Of a stretch of DNA of 64,000 bases, positions 41,998-54,519 are shown in pieces. The notes beneath the pieces are model-generated. The model worked only from the letters and a program-made list of their open reading frames with translations, did no database searches and was not told where the DNA came from. The DNA is from Panicum virgatum. Its lineage: Eukaryota; Streptophyta; Magnoliopsida; Poales; Poaceae. The number at the start of each line of letters is the position of its first letter. Position 1 is the first letter of the stretch. Where the stretch lies: the NCBI RefSeq assembly GCF_016808335.1, contig NC_053149.1:12079714-12143713 (forward strand), read 5' to 3'. A program made the translations under genes and the position numbers.

Positions 41998-44169
41998 TGT
42001 TGGTGATATGTCCAAGAGCTCATCATCACAATACGGTTTAAAGGCCCAAAAGAATATTGATCCAAGAGGGATTAGGGTTACTAATGGGACTATGAGATAG
42101 AAGCACATTAGTACGCCCTATATATACGAGGGAGGGGCTAGGGGGCGAAACCCTGAGCTGCGCCACCTCCCTAGCCGCCGCCCCTCCCTCTCTCTCGGCC
42201 GCCGCCCTTGCCGTGCGTGCGGTGCTAGCACACCGACGCCCGGCGTTTCATCCCTGTACGTGGACTCCGTGGAGGCGCTGCTGCGACTGCTGCGCTGATC
42301 GGCTGCTGGGATCAAATACGAGAAGCTCGGTTCGTGGGACGTGATCGACTACTTCCTCTACATCGACGCGCGACTTCTTCCGCTGCGCTGCGCGTCTAGT
42401 GGTAACGATCTATGATCTTCTACTCGCAAGCGTCTTGGGTATATGCGGTAGTGGTGCTAGCGTAGCCTACCCGTTTACCTACAGTGGTACCAGAGCCATC
42501 TTGCGTAGTTTTTGGTCTGGATCTTTTGCATATAGGTGATATGTTGTTGTAGTAGATTGGATCTATTACTTTTGTATGGTTTGATTAGATCAATTGGTCA
42601 TAAGGGGTTAAAACTGGAGCGAGTTGATTGCACGACATGTGACAAAAGATTAGTTTGTGTTCTTTCTCTGTTATGCATACGACATGTCCCAACCGGCTGG
42701 AATCACCATCGATCGGGACTAACTGTGTGCATAGTCAGCAGATTGAACCAACAGATCGAGGTCATGTGTAGATGCAGTCTTCTCAAGTGCAAAGATTGCA
42801 CGGTCAAGGTGATTGACCTAGTGAAAATCGAGGCATTATGAATGGCTCGGATTTGAGGTGATGCGATCACTCTGATGAGATTTTCATAGGGATTCCATAG
42901 ATGCGATATGTGTAATTCCGTGAGGTTTTCAGGGCGCTGCCCTGAGACCCGCGGGGGGCGGCTCCCCCCTCGACCCCCCCCCCCCCCCCGCCCAGCGGGA
43001 CCGCCGTTGCTTTCTCGCTGTAGCGGCTTCCCAAGCGCTACTTTGGTAGAACACGTCGTACGCCTAACTTGTTTTTGTAGGGTGTGATGTGAATGGTATG
43101 GCCTCAATGTCATGTGATGATGTATGTGATGATTTGTGCGGCCTGCGTGTCGCAAGTTAACACAACCGGGTTGAGGTTGCACCATTATTGTATAACGACC
43201 TGCGTGTCGACTCGTGATGTTTGAATCCTCATGTAATTATTTCACTAGCTATTAGATGTAGTAGCTTAGTATCTTTTCATGGAGGCTTCAATCATGATGG
43301 CGATGATGATCACCACAAGACAAGACGGATGGCAATGGAGGTCACCTTGGAGCCATGGCGATGGAGCCAATTGTGATGCAAGAGGCCATACTATTCACAA
43401 TATAATATGATTATATACCTGTGATGTTTATTTTCCTGTCATACTATTCTTTCATGCTTTTACATATGGTGGATGCTTTAATCATGATAGAATAGCTTCC
43501 CTCAGAAAAGGTTGAGTTTTTGATGCCTTTTACCAATAGCTGCACCTATAAATTTTGATCGTTGTGTGGTAGGTTTACCAAAGTAGAGTACCCTCAGCTA
43601 TCACTTTTGTATAGGGTGGATGTCGGACATTCACAAGCATAGTATTGGTTTACTCAGCAAAGCTACAGTTTTGGGCTTTAAGGCATAGGGTTGGGGCCGG
43701 GGCATTGGATGCCACCCAACAAACAAGAGTCGCATAGAGATGTGATTAGTAATTTGTTACTTATCTGTATCACTACTTTTCTAGCCGTGATGCTAAAGCT
43801 CACTAGAATTTTAGTGATTATGGATCTTGAAACCCTGAGCTGCGCCACCTCCCTAGCCGCCGCCCCTCCCTCTCTCTCTCGGCCGCCGCCCTTGCCGTGC
43901 GTGCGGTGCTAGCACACCGACGCCCGGCGTTTCATCCCCGTACGTGTGGACTCCGTGGAGGCGCTGCTGCGACTGCTGCGCTGATCGGCTGCTGGGATCA
44001 AGTACGAGGAGCTCGGTTCGTGGGACGTGGTCGACTACTTCCTCTACATCGACGCGCGACTTCTTCCGCTGCGCTGCGCGTCTAGTGGTAATGATCTATG
44101 ATCTTCTACTCGCAAGCGTCTTGGGTATATGCGGTAGTGGTGCTAGCGTAGCCTACCCGTTTACCTACA
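41998..44169 (+). mobile_element. Non-autonomous Copia derivative
   Basis: The 5' LTR is at 41998-42483 (TGTTGGTGATATG...TTTACCTACA). One base later comes TGGTACCAGAGCC (42485-42497), a near match to the initiator tRNA-Met primer site. The 3' LTR at 43829-44169 lacks its first 149 bp or so. GGACG flanks both ends (41993-41997 and 44170-44174). The 1.35-kb interior encodes no recognisable gag or pol and has a C-run near 42977. It is a small non-autonomous or internally deleted element. Confidence 0.88.
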
Positions 44170-44174
44170 GGACG

Positions 44175-45768
44175 GCGTCGCTGCAGGTGGGCCCTTACAC
44201 TGTGCTTCTTCCTCCTCGCGATAGTGGCAGCCGCCGGGTTACTGGAAGGGGTCCGGGGTGGTTGGTGGGGGAGTGGCCGCTGGCGAGGTCGCCGGCGGCC
44301 GAGTGGTGGCGGGAGGCGGCGGAGCTTTAGGGTTTTGGGTTGCTGGGTCGGGCTCCATGGCCGTCGGACCTAGATGAGAGGGCTGGGGGCGGCGGCGGCC
44401 CGGCGGTTCGGCCAGCGGAGGGCAAGGCGCTCCGGCCGGGCTGGGCAGGATCTCCGATGGCTGGTGGCCGGCGACGGGGGCGAGGAGAAGACGGCGGCGG
44501 TGGGAGGGCGGTGGCGGCGGAGGCCGCTGGAGCCGAGGAAAGCGGAGGAAGGCAGGGGCGAGCTCTGCGACGCGTCGTTCCCCGCTCGCATATGCGGGGA
44601 ATAGACGCCCCCGATCTGCCACCTGGGCCTTGCAGATGATAATGGCATCGTCATCACAAAATTAGTGCACTGTGATTGTATTATTAGTAATTTTGAGGTT
44701 GCGTGGGTAATTTAGTCGTAGATTTTGTTCAGACTACATTTAGAGGTCAGTTTTGCACGCAGTCTCGATTATTTTTGCTATATGATTAACAATACTTCAT
44801 TAACATGCTGTCCAATTTGGATGCTTCCCATCTCTACCCTAGTGTGTGTTGCAGTGTTCCTAGGGATGCAAGTTGTATAATTTTTGGGTCATTGGATCGA
44901 CCCAAAATGCTGATAAAATAAATTAGAAGGGCATTTTGCGTAAATAATTTGGAAGGAGAAATGAATTAAAGTGGCATGCCACTGTAATTAATTAGTGGGC
45001 CCAAAAAATATTATTGGATACCCCACTTGCATACCTAAGTGTTCTGTTTCCGTTGTGTTTACAGAAATCCTTGTGTGTGAAAATAGTACAAAGGAAGCTC
45101 TATGCATTATTCTAAACTATTGGCCTGTGTAGGAGCACGCTATGGGGATTTGCATAAACAAGGAGATAAAAACATCGCTTACCTTGATTTGCCAAGTAAG
45201 CTCTCGCCCATTATATAAGCACTTTAGCAATTTTAGGACCAATTATGTTGCAGGAGAAAAGTCCATGTTGGACACACCTAACGCTGTTGGAGAACAGGCA
45301 CCGGTTACGGATACTTGTGCATCTGTGTGCATAATGTTTCGAGTCCCTCCCGACCTCTGTCGCCTGCTGCAACTCCAAGCGAACAGCGATTGCTTTCATA
45401 TCGAGCTAGCAATTAAGCAATGACTATGCATCTATTTTCTCAATCCATCTCAAAATCTCCTAAGCGACTTATAGTTGGATAAATAGGGAGTACCCTTCAA
45501 AGATAAGGGAGCAAAGCCAAAGCCAGTGCTTGCTCGCATGGGTGTGCTTGTTAGCATCACCTAGCAGATTTGCAGAATTAGACAGCATGATAAGCCAGCT
45601 GAAACTGGAGGGATCCTTGCTCAAGCGATACACTATTATGGCCGCAAGTACCATCACACCTGCGGATCGCACAACAAATGCAAGGCCCTGCTGCAAGTGC
45701 AAGTGTAAGCAGAACTTAGGATGGCAGTATCGCACCGATCATCTGCAGGGATAAGCCGCCGATGATGA
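44175..45768. other. GC-rich patch then AT-rich intergenic DNA
   Basis: Positions 44175-44640 are GC-rich with overlapping frames on both strands but no recognisable family. From 44640 the sequence is AT-rich with nothing supportable. The last part (about 45430-45768) may include the 3' UTR of the following minus-strand gene. Confidence 0.5.
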
Positions 45769-46320
45769 TCATGACGAAGGTGGTGGCGGTGGCCATTTCG
45801 TTGTTGCCTCATCGCCCTGCTGCGGTTGCTGACGGCCACCATCCCCATCAGCAGCCTTCTCCTGCAGCTGGTCCTTGAGCCCCTCCTGATACGTCTCCAC
45901 GAAATTCTTCATCGCGTCCGTGTACGTGGAGGCGCGGGCCATGTAAATGCGCTTCAGCGCGGGCTTCAGCGTCTCCGCGCCGCCCCTCGCCGCCACTGCG
46001 AGGTCCTCCAGCACGCTGGGCTCGCTGCTCTTCCCCTTCTTGCCATTGCCAGAGCCGGGCCTGCCATTGGACTGCTCCTCCTCGTCATCTTCTGCCGCCT
46101 TCTTGTAGTCGTTGGGCCTGAGGTCGGGGCCAATGTCCCTGACCCAGGACGCGCCGTACAGCCGGGTGGCCTCCTTGAAGATGCACCAGCGGTCGTGCCA
46201 CGTGAGCTTAGGCCGCTTCTTGATGTGAGGAGGGTCCGGCAGCGATGACGGGAAGGCGATCTCCTTGAGGTCGTAGCGCACGTAGTCGTACAGCTTCCTG
46301 CAGACAACTCTGAACTTCAT
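45769..46320 (-). CDS. Conserved plant protein of unknown function, 183 residues
   Basis: A single exon encodes 183 residues, starting at the minus-strand ATG at 46320. The first 80 or so residues (RVVCRKLYDYVRYDLKEIAF, then LPDPPHIKKRPKLTWHDRW and ASWVRDIGPDLRPNDYKK) are dense, balanced protein sequence of a type I recall from other plants as an uncharacterised family. An acidic and Lys-rich linker, an amphipathic region (VLEDLAVAARGG to MKNFVETYQEGL) and a Gln/Pro-rich tail follow. No signal peptide or membrane helix is evident. A CCAG acceptor-like site upstream of the ATG near 46370 suggests a 5' UTR intron. The function is unknown. Confidence 0.75.
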   Translation of the reverse strand: MKFRVVCRKLYDYVRYDLKEIAFPSSLPDPPHIKKRPKLTWHDRWCIFKEATRLYGASWVRDIGPDLRPNDYKKAAEDDEEEQSNGRPGSGNGKKGKSSEPSVLEDLAVAARGGAETLKPALKRIYMARASTYTDAMKNFVETYQEGLKDQLQEKAADGDGGRQQPQQGDEATTKWPPPPPSS

Positions 46321-49083
46321 CTCGATTCCTGCTTACTGCTGCTGCAACTTGTTTAGCTGAACACCGTGCTGGATCAACACGCACACCAACAAGGAAAGGA
46401 TATCAGTTAGCATACGAGATTCGTGACAGTGAACTGATACAAAATGATAAGACCGTGCCTGCTAAAACGCAAAAAAAAACTGTAACGGGAAGCAAATACA
46501 AGGGCCAAGCCTTCAGAACTAGGGTATTCAGGACAGGAAAGCTAGCAAGTGGCCGCAAAAAAAAAAGCACATCAAAGCTTCTCCACGAAATCTTGCATCC
46601 ATTTTGCAGAAACAGAGAAGATCAAGGAGAAGAGGAGGCGTGTTGATTTCATCTGGCCAGTTTACCAAAACAACGCAAGCATTCACCTCGGAGGCATATC
46701 GTCGAACACCTTGCCTACATGGACCGAGACACATCACACGCCCAGCACCGTGCGATCCCCATAGCATTCCTGATTGATCGGCTACCTTACCCCTCAAGAG
46801 TTCCAATAAGAGGAGAAATTCTTACCGAGTCCTGAAGTAACCAAACGATGAGACAAAACATCAATCCGATTCACCCCTTACCTCCGAGGCAAGTTCGGTT
46901 GGAGGGTTGAACCTGCACGCACGGCCGTCTGCAGCGTGTCGACGTCGGCGGCGGTGCTTGCCTGTCTGTGCTCACCCGCTGGTCGCCGCCGCCTCCGCCT
47001 CCTTCCCGCCGCCGTTTCGTCGCTCCCCAATTCCCGGCGACGGTTCACCGTCGTGGCCTAATCAGGGAGTACGAGCGTAGGAGGGCCAGTTGGACTCTGG
47101 GGTCGTGGCCCAATAATGGTTCGCCCGGCAGCCCAATACAACATGCTCTCTTTTCAAAGCTTTGATGTGCATATATGTTTTTTAAGCGAATTTGATGTGC
47201 AGATGTTAATCTCTGATGTTTGCATTTATTACTCTTCGATGTTGCAGATGAACGGAAAATGAGGTATAATATATGTATTTGCAACTCTTATGCTATTCTT
47301 ATTGCTGTAGATGTTCTTCTTCAATGTGTCGGACACTGATTTTAAGTTTTGCAATCATCACCAGAAAGTTGTTACATTTTTAGGCAAATGAAATGAAATT
47401 TAGCAACTCCTAAAAGGCCAGGTAGACATACTCTTTGTCTCACCTTGTGTTTACTACTACACATGCTGCCTATATTGGACATTTTGGCCATGGATTTGAT
47501 GTTGGGGTCAAGCCAATAGTGGTACTAGCTAGGCTCGTTGGCAGACCCAGGAATTGAAAGTAGGGTAGATCTAGCTAAAATTTCAAAGTGCTGAACCTGC
47601 ACCACCATCACACACAAATGGAGTTTGGTTTGAACCTGTACCACTACCAGCATTCACAAGTGAAGTAACAGATAGCCCATACCCATCAACTGAAGCCAAA
47701 ATAGGTGCATGTAGGGAAGAAGAAGCAAATCTTCTTTGCCTTTGCTTCGTGTTTCTGAAAAAGTACAGCAATTTTTCCAATCTTCATGGCTATTTTTTTT
47801 GCAGGTATTCTTCATAGATAAATATTCTGATAGCACACAACAACAATACAAATGGATGCACCAATTATTCAATTAATCACTCAATGTCTAAATTCAGAAA
47901 CAATACAATTGAATCGTGGAATAGAGTGAAAGAGAAAGAAGTAACGAGTACGAACCAACAGGCAGCAGTACAAGTACACAAGATCAGTGGCGGAGCTCGC
48001 AATTTTTCACACCTAGGGTCACTTATCTAAGTGCTCAAGCACTGAAACTAATGTACATACTAATAGTATAAATGTGCATCGCAAGACGACCTATTGGGGA
48101 ATGGGGTATGGGGAGGTAGAATCAAATTGAGAAAATAACCTTTCCTTGCTGGCTTGCTGCCTTTTCCTTTGCTTGCTGCCGGCTAATTCTTTTCTGCTCC
48201 CGTGATCTTGCTTGGTGCTTGCGCCTTTGCTTGCTTCCTGGACGCCGAGCGGGCGAGCTGCCGGGACTCTGCGCCGCGCGCCCAAGCGGCCGGGAAGAAA
48301 ACAAGAAATTGCAATTAGGTCCCTGGACCCTATGGAGACCGAATCCGCCAGAAATCCCCACCGCCGGGGACCGCCGACGCCGGCCACCGCCACCCACCTG
48401 TAGATCCAGGGGAGCCTCATCGCGCAGATGCAGACGCTTTGAGAGGAGCCGCAGAAAACACTCGTCGCCACCGACGAGATGGAGCCATCGCTGGTCGTCC
48501 TTCGGCCGGGGCCACGCCCCAAGCACCCCTGGTCTCGGATCATGATTCGCCGACGACGACAAGCTCCGCCGCAGGGAAGCCGAACTCAATCCACCCACCT
48601 GGCAACCACAACACCCGAAGCTGTAACCACACCTTGGCAGACGAAGACCGGCGGCCCCGTCGACAGACTCCTGTACAGGGGCATCACACGTGACGCCCCT
48701 CCTCCATGGCCTCGCCGCCGGCGCCGGAGCGAAACGCCGACGAGACGGGGAAGAGTCCAGGAGGACTTATTCCGATGCGCCGTCGCCGCCGCCGTCTCGG
48801 CGCCGTCGCCTGGAAACCCAAACCTAGATAACCTAGGACTAAACCTACGACCTAGACCACCAGCCGGCAAGGGCCAGGCGGTCTCCGCCACCTCGCGATG
48901 GCCCTCAAGCCATCGGAGGCGGAGAAGACCGCCGGCCCCACCGGCGGGGACGGGCGCCTCCTTTTCCGCCTCTCTCAACAGTAGCGACGAGAGAGTTCAG
49001 GAGAGGACAAGAGAGCTTAGGGTTGGGATTTGGAAGAGAGACGAGCAGGCGGCGGCTCCAGGCCACGAGAGACCGAGCAAGTG
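46321..49083. other. 5' region and intergenic DNA
   Basis: It probably contains the 5' UTR intron and a GC-rich first exon (about 46900-47010) of the minus-strand 183-residue gene. From 47100 it is AT-rich with no gene. Around 47990 GTGGCGGAGCTCGCAATTTT resembles the end of a DNA transposon. GC-rich, coding-like DNA at 48180-49080 gives long frames on both strands, but I cannot identify a protein. CGTTG at 49084-49088 is the Gypsy TSD. Confidence 0.45.
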
Positions 49084-49088
49084 CGTTG

Positions 49089-49504
49089 TGTCAGACCCGG
49101 GGCAGCGGGACTGCTTACAGGCATAGAATGTTCTAGAGCAAGGGATAACTCATGGATGTATCTTACCTCTTTTTGTAACTACCCGAATAGTCGTAGAACT
49201 AGCTGCAGTACAAGGAAACTACCCGATCGTGTTGTAGAAGGACTCCAACTGTACTCAGCTAGGACTTTCCATGTAACCCTGTCCCCCGGATATATATAAG
49301 GGCGGGCAGGGATCCCCTCAAAAGACATCTACACCTAAGGCAATACAAACCACCACACATGACGTAGGGTATTACGCAACTTGCGGCCCAAACCTATCTA
49401 AATCTTTGTGTTCCTTGCCCCATCGAGTTCCAGAGCCATCGATCCCTACCTACAAACCCTACTGCTAAGGGTATCCCTAGCAGGCTTGGTGGTAAACACC
49501 GATA
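49089..49504 (+). repeat. Gypsy 5' LTR
   Basis: It begins TGTCAGACCCGGGGCAGCGG and ends near AAACACCGATA, with TATATATAAG at 49291-49300. A TGGCGTGCCAGTTAGGGGAC stretch at about 49507 lies where the primer binding site is expected. Confidence 0.9.
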
Positions 49505-49550
49505 GCTGGCGTGCCAGTTAGGGGACTCGGCGAGTTCATCGGTGAGTTCG

Positions 49551-51720
49551 ATGGCCACTTTCGCTTTCAGCACCATGACGCCTCCCGGAGGCACCACCTT
49601 CATCTTCGGTTCGTGGGTCTGCGTCGCCAATGGTTCATGCGGCTTCGATAGCCACTTAACCAACTCTCCCACGCCGAAGAGCTCCACGTCGGAAGACTCC
49701 AACAAGCTCGCCAAATCTCATGACCGCGTCGTTATGTTGCTTCCCGACCTTGCCAAGGAGATCGAGCCAAAACTCGAAAACAACTCGAGTTCTACTCGGA
49801 CTCAGATTGATCTCAAACCGAAATCCACTCGGATTGGGACTCTTATCGCGCAACTCGTCTTTGGTTTGCGCAATTCATCGTCTGTTTACAAACAGATGAT
49901 TAGATCCTCCTATGAAAATAGCTTGGATCGCCTACTTCACGTCAAAAACTAATCAGCCACCGCTAGCCGGGAGGCACCCATTTTCGATGTTTACCCAGAT
50001 CTAGTCGAGTCACCTCAAGACAGCCTGGATTTCATCACCAATGCGCTGGCTAAGATGCAACTCAAATCTTGCCGAGGTCATACCCTCGCAGAACTACTCG
50101 ATAACCTGCGAGAAGTCGCCAGCATTGATGATCTCCCGTTTCAACATGGCACTCCCCTCGAAACCGAGAGGGAAACTAGCTCCGGTGGAACTGTCCTAGC
50201 TGATTATGAATCAGACCTGGAAAAGCTTCTCTCACGAGCGTTTGGTTCCGGTAATCATCCATCCCGGAGGTGCTCCAAGCCACCATGATCCAAACGAAGC
50301 CTTGGATCAGATCTCAGCAGACAACCTGACCCAAGACGCTCCAGCTGATGTAGACGAAGTCACTCGTACAGCCCGCAAGGAAAGGAATCAACGCAAAGAA
50401 GTGTGCAGGACTCGTGCGGCCGAACGTGCTCATCTCCCGCCACGCAACCTCAACAACGAATTCAACAATGCTGCGGATCCCATCTTCAGAACACCAATCG
50501 CCGCAATGACAGAAGCAACCCTGTGACTCATGACGATGCCCCAGAATACCGAGTTGGAACGAGTCATAAATCTCACCAAAAATGTTGTTGAACAACTCGA
50601 GAGACAGAACCCCCTGTCCTCGCTTCACGGTACGCGATCAAGGGCTACCGCAACAGCAATACCTCAAGCAAGTCGTACCCCCGGAGGCCACCAGCGTCAA
50701 CAGCAGCAGGAACAGCAGAACCGAAGAAACCAAGAGGATCAGGAAGCTGCGAGTAGTCACCGCCCTAGAGGTGGCCAACCACAAGCAAATCAAGCTCCTG
50801 GCCCTCAGCCAAACTGCTACAACAACAACCGTGGGAACAACAGGGAAGAAGTAGCCGATTCCATTGTGGACGCACGGGACATCATCAACACAAGACGCAG
50901 AGCGCAACCTGCGGACAACTCCGACCGCTTCCAAGCCCTGAGCAAGGATTTCGACAACATTGAGTACTCGAAGGATTTCAAGCCTATGAACATCCAAAAG
51001 TACGACGGTAAGCAAGACCCTGCTCAATGGTTACATTTATACTCGACCGCTATTAGTGTTATAGGGGGAGACACCAACACCAAGGTCCTCTACTTCCTGA
51101 TGACCATGGAGCCCGCACCCCTCATGTGGCTCGAAAGCTTGGCGCGCGAGTCAATCCACTCGTGGGAGGACCTCAAGAAGGCGTTCGTCGACAACTTCCA
51201 AGGGTCGCTACATCGAGTAGCTACTCGTCACGTCCTATCCATGATCAAGCAGGAGCAAGGCGAGTCGATCAGATCCTACGTCAAGCGCTTCTTCGACACA
51301 AGAGCCACCATCCCCAACGTCGCCGCCGCCGACGTCATCGACTACTTCCAGAGCGGCATCACCGTCCAGTCACTATACCGCGACTTTGGGCGTAATCGGC
51401 CCAAAACGGTGGTAGATCTACGTGACATGATGCAGTGCTAGGCAGATGAAGAGGAGCAAGAACGCAGTCGCTTTCCCCGCCGCAACAACGACAATAATGG
51501 GAAGCCCCACAACAACCGTGGAGGGCCCAGCATCCAGCGGGATCCTACGCGTAAGCGTAAGCCCGACGACACTGTTGGCACTATGGATCGCACAACGCGT
51601 GGTAAGAAGGGCGACAAACCGCAGGACCAGTTCGACAAGATACTTCACAACAAAAGATGTCCAATCCACCCTAAGAGCAACCACTCGATGTGGGAGTGTA
51701 CGATCCTGCGCAACCTTCTA
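49551..51720 (+). pseudogene. Gypsy gag
   Basis: An ATG at 49551 opens a Ser/Thr-rich N-terminal part that stops at 49950-49952 and continues in frame to about 50288. The frame then shifts, passes a stop near 50524 and enters the capsid-like region (about 50950-51440), with YDGKQDPAQWLHLYSTAI, WLESLARESIHSWEDLKKAF and a YVKRFFDTRATI segment. A TAG at 51439 follows. A Cys/His stretch CPIHPKSNHSMWEC at about 51660-51701 resembles the zinc knuckle. Gag would form the virus-like particle and bind RNA; this copy is broken at several points. Confidence 0.85.
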
Positions 51721-51959
51721 GTCGCCACCTACAACTGCTCCAAAGAAAGAACAAGATAAAGATGATGAAGACGACAAGAAAGACCGTGATGGTTTCCAAT
51801 AGCAGCAAAATGTCGTCAACGTCATATTTCGAGGAGATTCTAGCTTCTCCAAGCGAACTCAGAAGCTCCTACTCAGAGAGATCCTCTCAGTCGAACCAGC
51901 AATTCAGAGGCCACTCAAATATAGCGAGGTCCCCATTACCTTCTCCAGGGAGGATCAGT

Positions 51960-52624
51960 GGACCAGCTGCTCTAAACCTGGAAAGTTCCTGCTAGTACTT
52001 GATCCAGTCGTTCAGGGCTCCAAGCTTACTCGAGTACTCATCGACGACGAAAGTGGGCTCAACCTGATCTTTGCAAGCACACTGGTAAAGATGGGCCTCA
52101 ACTATATGAGTCTGCTTACTCCAAGCAAGGCTCCGTTCTACGGCATCGTCCCCAGAAATTCCTCTACTCCAATTGGCTTGGTTACCCTCCCAGTCACATT
52201 TGGTACAAAACAGAACTTCCAGACAGAGTACATCAAATTCGAAGTAGCCGACTTCGAGTCCTCTTATCATGCTATCTTGGGAAGATCTACACTAGCCAAG
52301 TTCATGGCAGTGCCGCACTATATCTACCTGCTCCTCAAAATGCCAGGCAACACAAGAGTCCTTTCACTACGGGAAGACCTCCTCAAGTCCTTCGAGTGCG
52401 ACAAGGAAGCAATAGATCATGCTTCTACTATCCGGGTTCCTAGCTCTGTCAGTGAAATATTTGCTGCTGCTAAAGAACTCTCACTCAAGGAGTCGATGCC
52501 TTCCAAGAAGCCAAGCCAATCATCGGTTAAACCAACCAATGGTGTGGGCACCAAGACTATCCAGCTACAAGAGGGAGACGACTCCAAAACAGCCATCATC
52601 GGAGTAGGACTGGGTGATAAATAG
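51960..52624 (+). pseudogene. Gypsy protease region
   Basis: The frame shows the retropepsin-like segment KLTRVLIDDESGLNLIFAST, followed by a YHAILGRSTLAKFMAVPHY stretch. At the active-site loop the residues after the catalytic Asp are Asp-Glu instead of the Gly-Gly usual in this lineage, so activity is doubtful. A TAG at 52622-52624 separates it from RT in the same frame. Confidence 0.78.
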
Positions 52625-53036
52625 GAACTCGAGCTCGTCAACTTCCTTAGGGCCAACCGAGATGTATTCGCGTGGAAACCAGCGGATATGCCAGGGGTGC
52701 CCAAGGAGTTGATCGAGCATGCCTTGAAGGTCTACCCTAAAGCAACACCAAAAAAGCAACGGTTACGGCGGTTCTCACCGGACAAGTGAGAAGCCATCAA
52801 GAAAGAGCTGGTAAAACTACTCGCAGCTGTGTTTATCAAGGAAGTCTACCATCCTGATTGGTCGGCCAACCCTGTGCTCGTCCAGAAGAAGAACAATAAC
52901 GAGTGGAGGATGTGTGTCGACTACACCGATCTAAACAAGCACTGCCCAAAGGATTCTTTCGGGCTACCACGCATTGATCAAATAATCGACTCAACAACAG
53001 GATGTGTCATGTTATCCTTCCTCGACTGCTACTCAG
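52625..53036 (+). pseudogene. Gypsy reverse transcriptase, N-terminal part
   Basis: It encodes DVFAWKPADMPGVP, the RT entry KKELVKLLAAVFIKEVYHPD, VLVQKKNNNEWRMCVDYTDL and the first catalytic Asp region in MLSFLDCYS. A TGA at 52787-52789 interrupts it. The solo LTR breaks the frame exactly after LDCYS. Confidence 0.9.
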
Positions 53037-54514
53037 TGTCGGGGACCACGGTTAGGGCCACCCTAATCGGGGTACTAAAATAACCCACATATTAGGCAAC
53101 TGAGCCCACGAAGGCCTACGGCCTCCTTCCAATCTGGAAGAAAGGAAATGACTCAAAGAAGCCCAGCACGCGGCCCATCCGCACCCTTCTCGGACCCGCG
53201 GGGTGATCTCCGCCTCGCTCGAGGGCTCCCATCGAGACCCTAGACCGTGCCCCGCGTCTCCACCTCGCTCGAGGGTAGCGAGCCTACCCTCGGGGAGGCG
53301 AATCGTCTTCGCCTCGCTCGAGGGTAGCGAACCTACCCTCGAGCAGGGCGAATCATCTCCGTCTCGCTCGAGGCCACCCCTCGACGAAAAAGACAAACGG
53401 CCCTTCCGCTCACCGGCCCGTCGTACGGAGGCATTAAATGCCAACCACTCCTCCATAGCGCCCAGGACAGACGGCATCAGGCCGCCATTCCCCACAGTGG
53501 CTGTGACCGGAGTCCCGTCCGCCAACTCCGGTCACTGCTCCGCCATGCCGGACGCTGTGGCAACACTGTGGGAACCCGCGACGCGGTACGAGACGTGCTC
53601 GGCACAGCTCCCGTTACTATTCTGCCAACTCCTGCTGTCCGGACTCCACCTCACCACACAACGGCCCCGGCCCCGTCCCTTACTCGGGAAGGGATCCGGC
53701 ATCGCCACGTGTCCCCCAAGGAGGGATGCTCAGCACTAGCAGCCGGAGGCCCGGACCTCCCCCCTCAAGGGGTCCGGGACCTCCACGTGACTCCCGGACC
53801 CCCTTAGCGCACGCGCTAGCACTCCGCCCAGGGGGGGCCCGGGACCGCCACGTGCCCCACTACCGTTGGCGCACATATATATGCAAGACCCTGGCCTGTA
53901 GGGCCCACGGAACACCGCCACGCCACATTTGGAAGACGGTACACCCTACAGCGACGACCACGCCGCCTGCTGGGGCTGTCAGGACACCGGCGCGATCTCC
54001 GCAAGGCCGAGGACTATGCTCAGGACGACTGCCACGCCCGACGCCATGCCCCACAGTGTACTTCCCACAGTGCTCGACCACTGCACCTCCGCGATTCGGG
54101 GGAAAGACGACGACTTCCACGATCCCCTGCGCGTGTACACCGTCCCTCCTTGTGTCTATAAAAGGAGCAGGCGGGCTTCCTTTAAGGGGGTCGCGGTCAG
54201 ACCATTCGATAGTATGCAACACTCAGCACCGCTGAGCCTTCGATATTGGCACTCACATCAATCAACTCCTTCTCTAGCAGAGATTTGGGAGCCTCCCTCC
54301 CTCTCTCGCCTCGCCTGTACCCCCTACTACAGGCCCCTCCGGTGCAAGATAATATAATGCCCTCGCACACCACCTTGCTGGACGTACGGCCCCGCGGTCG
54401 GAACCAGGATAACCCCGTGTGTTACTGTGTTGCCTCTTGCATCAACATCTGGGATGAGGAAACACATAGCAGTATTACTAGTTGGGTCCGGACTGCCGGG
54501 TCAGGACACCGACA
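53037..54514 (+). mobile_element. Solo LTR nested in the Gypsy RT
   Basis: This 1478-bp unit begins TGTCGGGGACCACG and ends ACACCGACA, with TGTCGG/CCGACA terminal repeats. Both sides carry CTCAG (53032-53036 and 54515-54519). LTR plus one TSD copy is 1483 bp, which accounts for the one-base frame change between the RT halves. A TATAAAAG box is near 54157, and CCTCGCTCGAGG-type words recur at 53210-53375. Open frames inside it are not genes. Confidence 0.92.
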
Positions 54515-54519
54515 CTCAG

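Noticed and set aside
44239..44657. Pro-rich frames on the minus strand
   Set aside because: GC-rich composition opens all frames, and no domain or splice structure is evident.
48091..49126. GC-rich frames on both strands near the Gypsy 5' flank
   Set aside because: No recognisable domain; the plus-strand frame also runs into the LTR.
53052..54357. Multiple overlapping frames
   Set aside because: They lie inside the nested solo LTR, which is GC-rich and non-coding.
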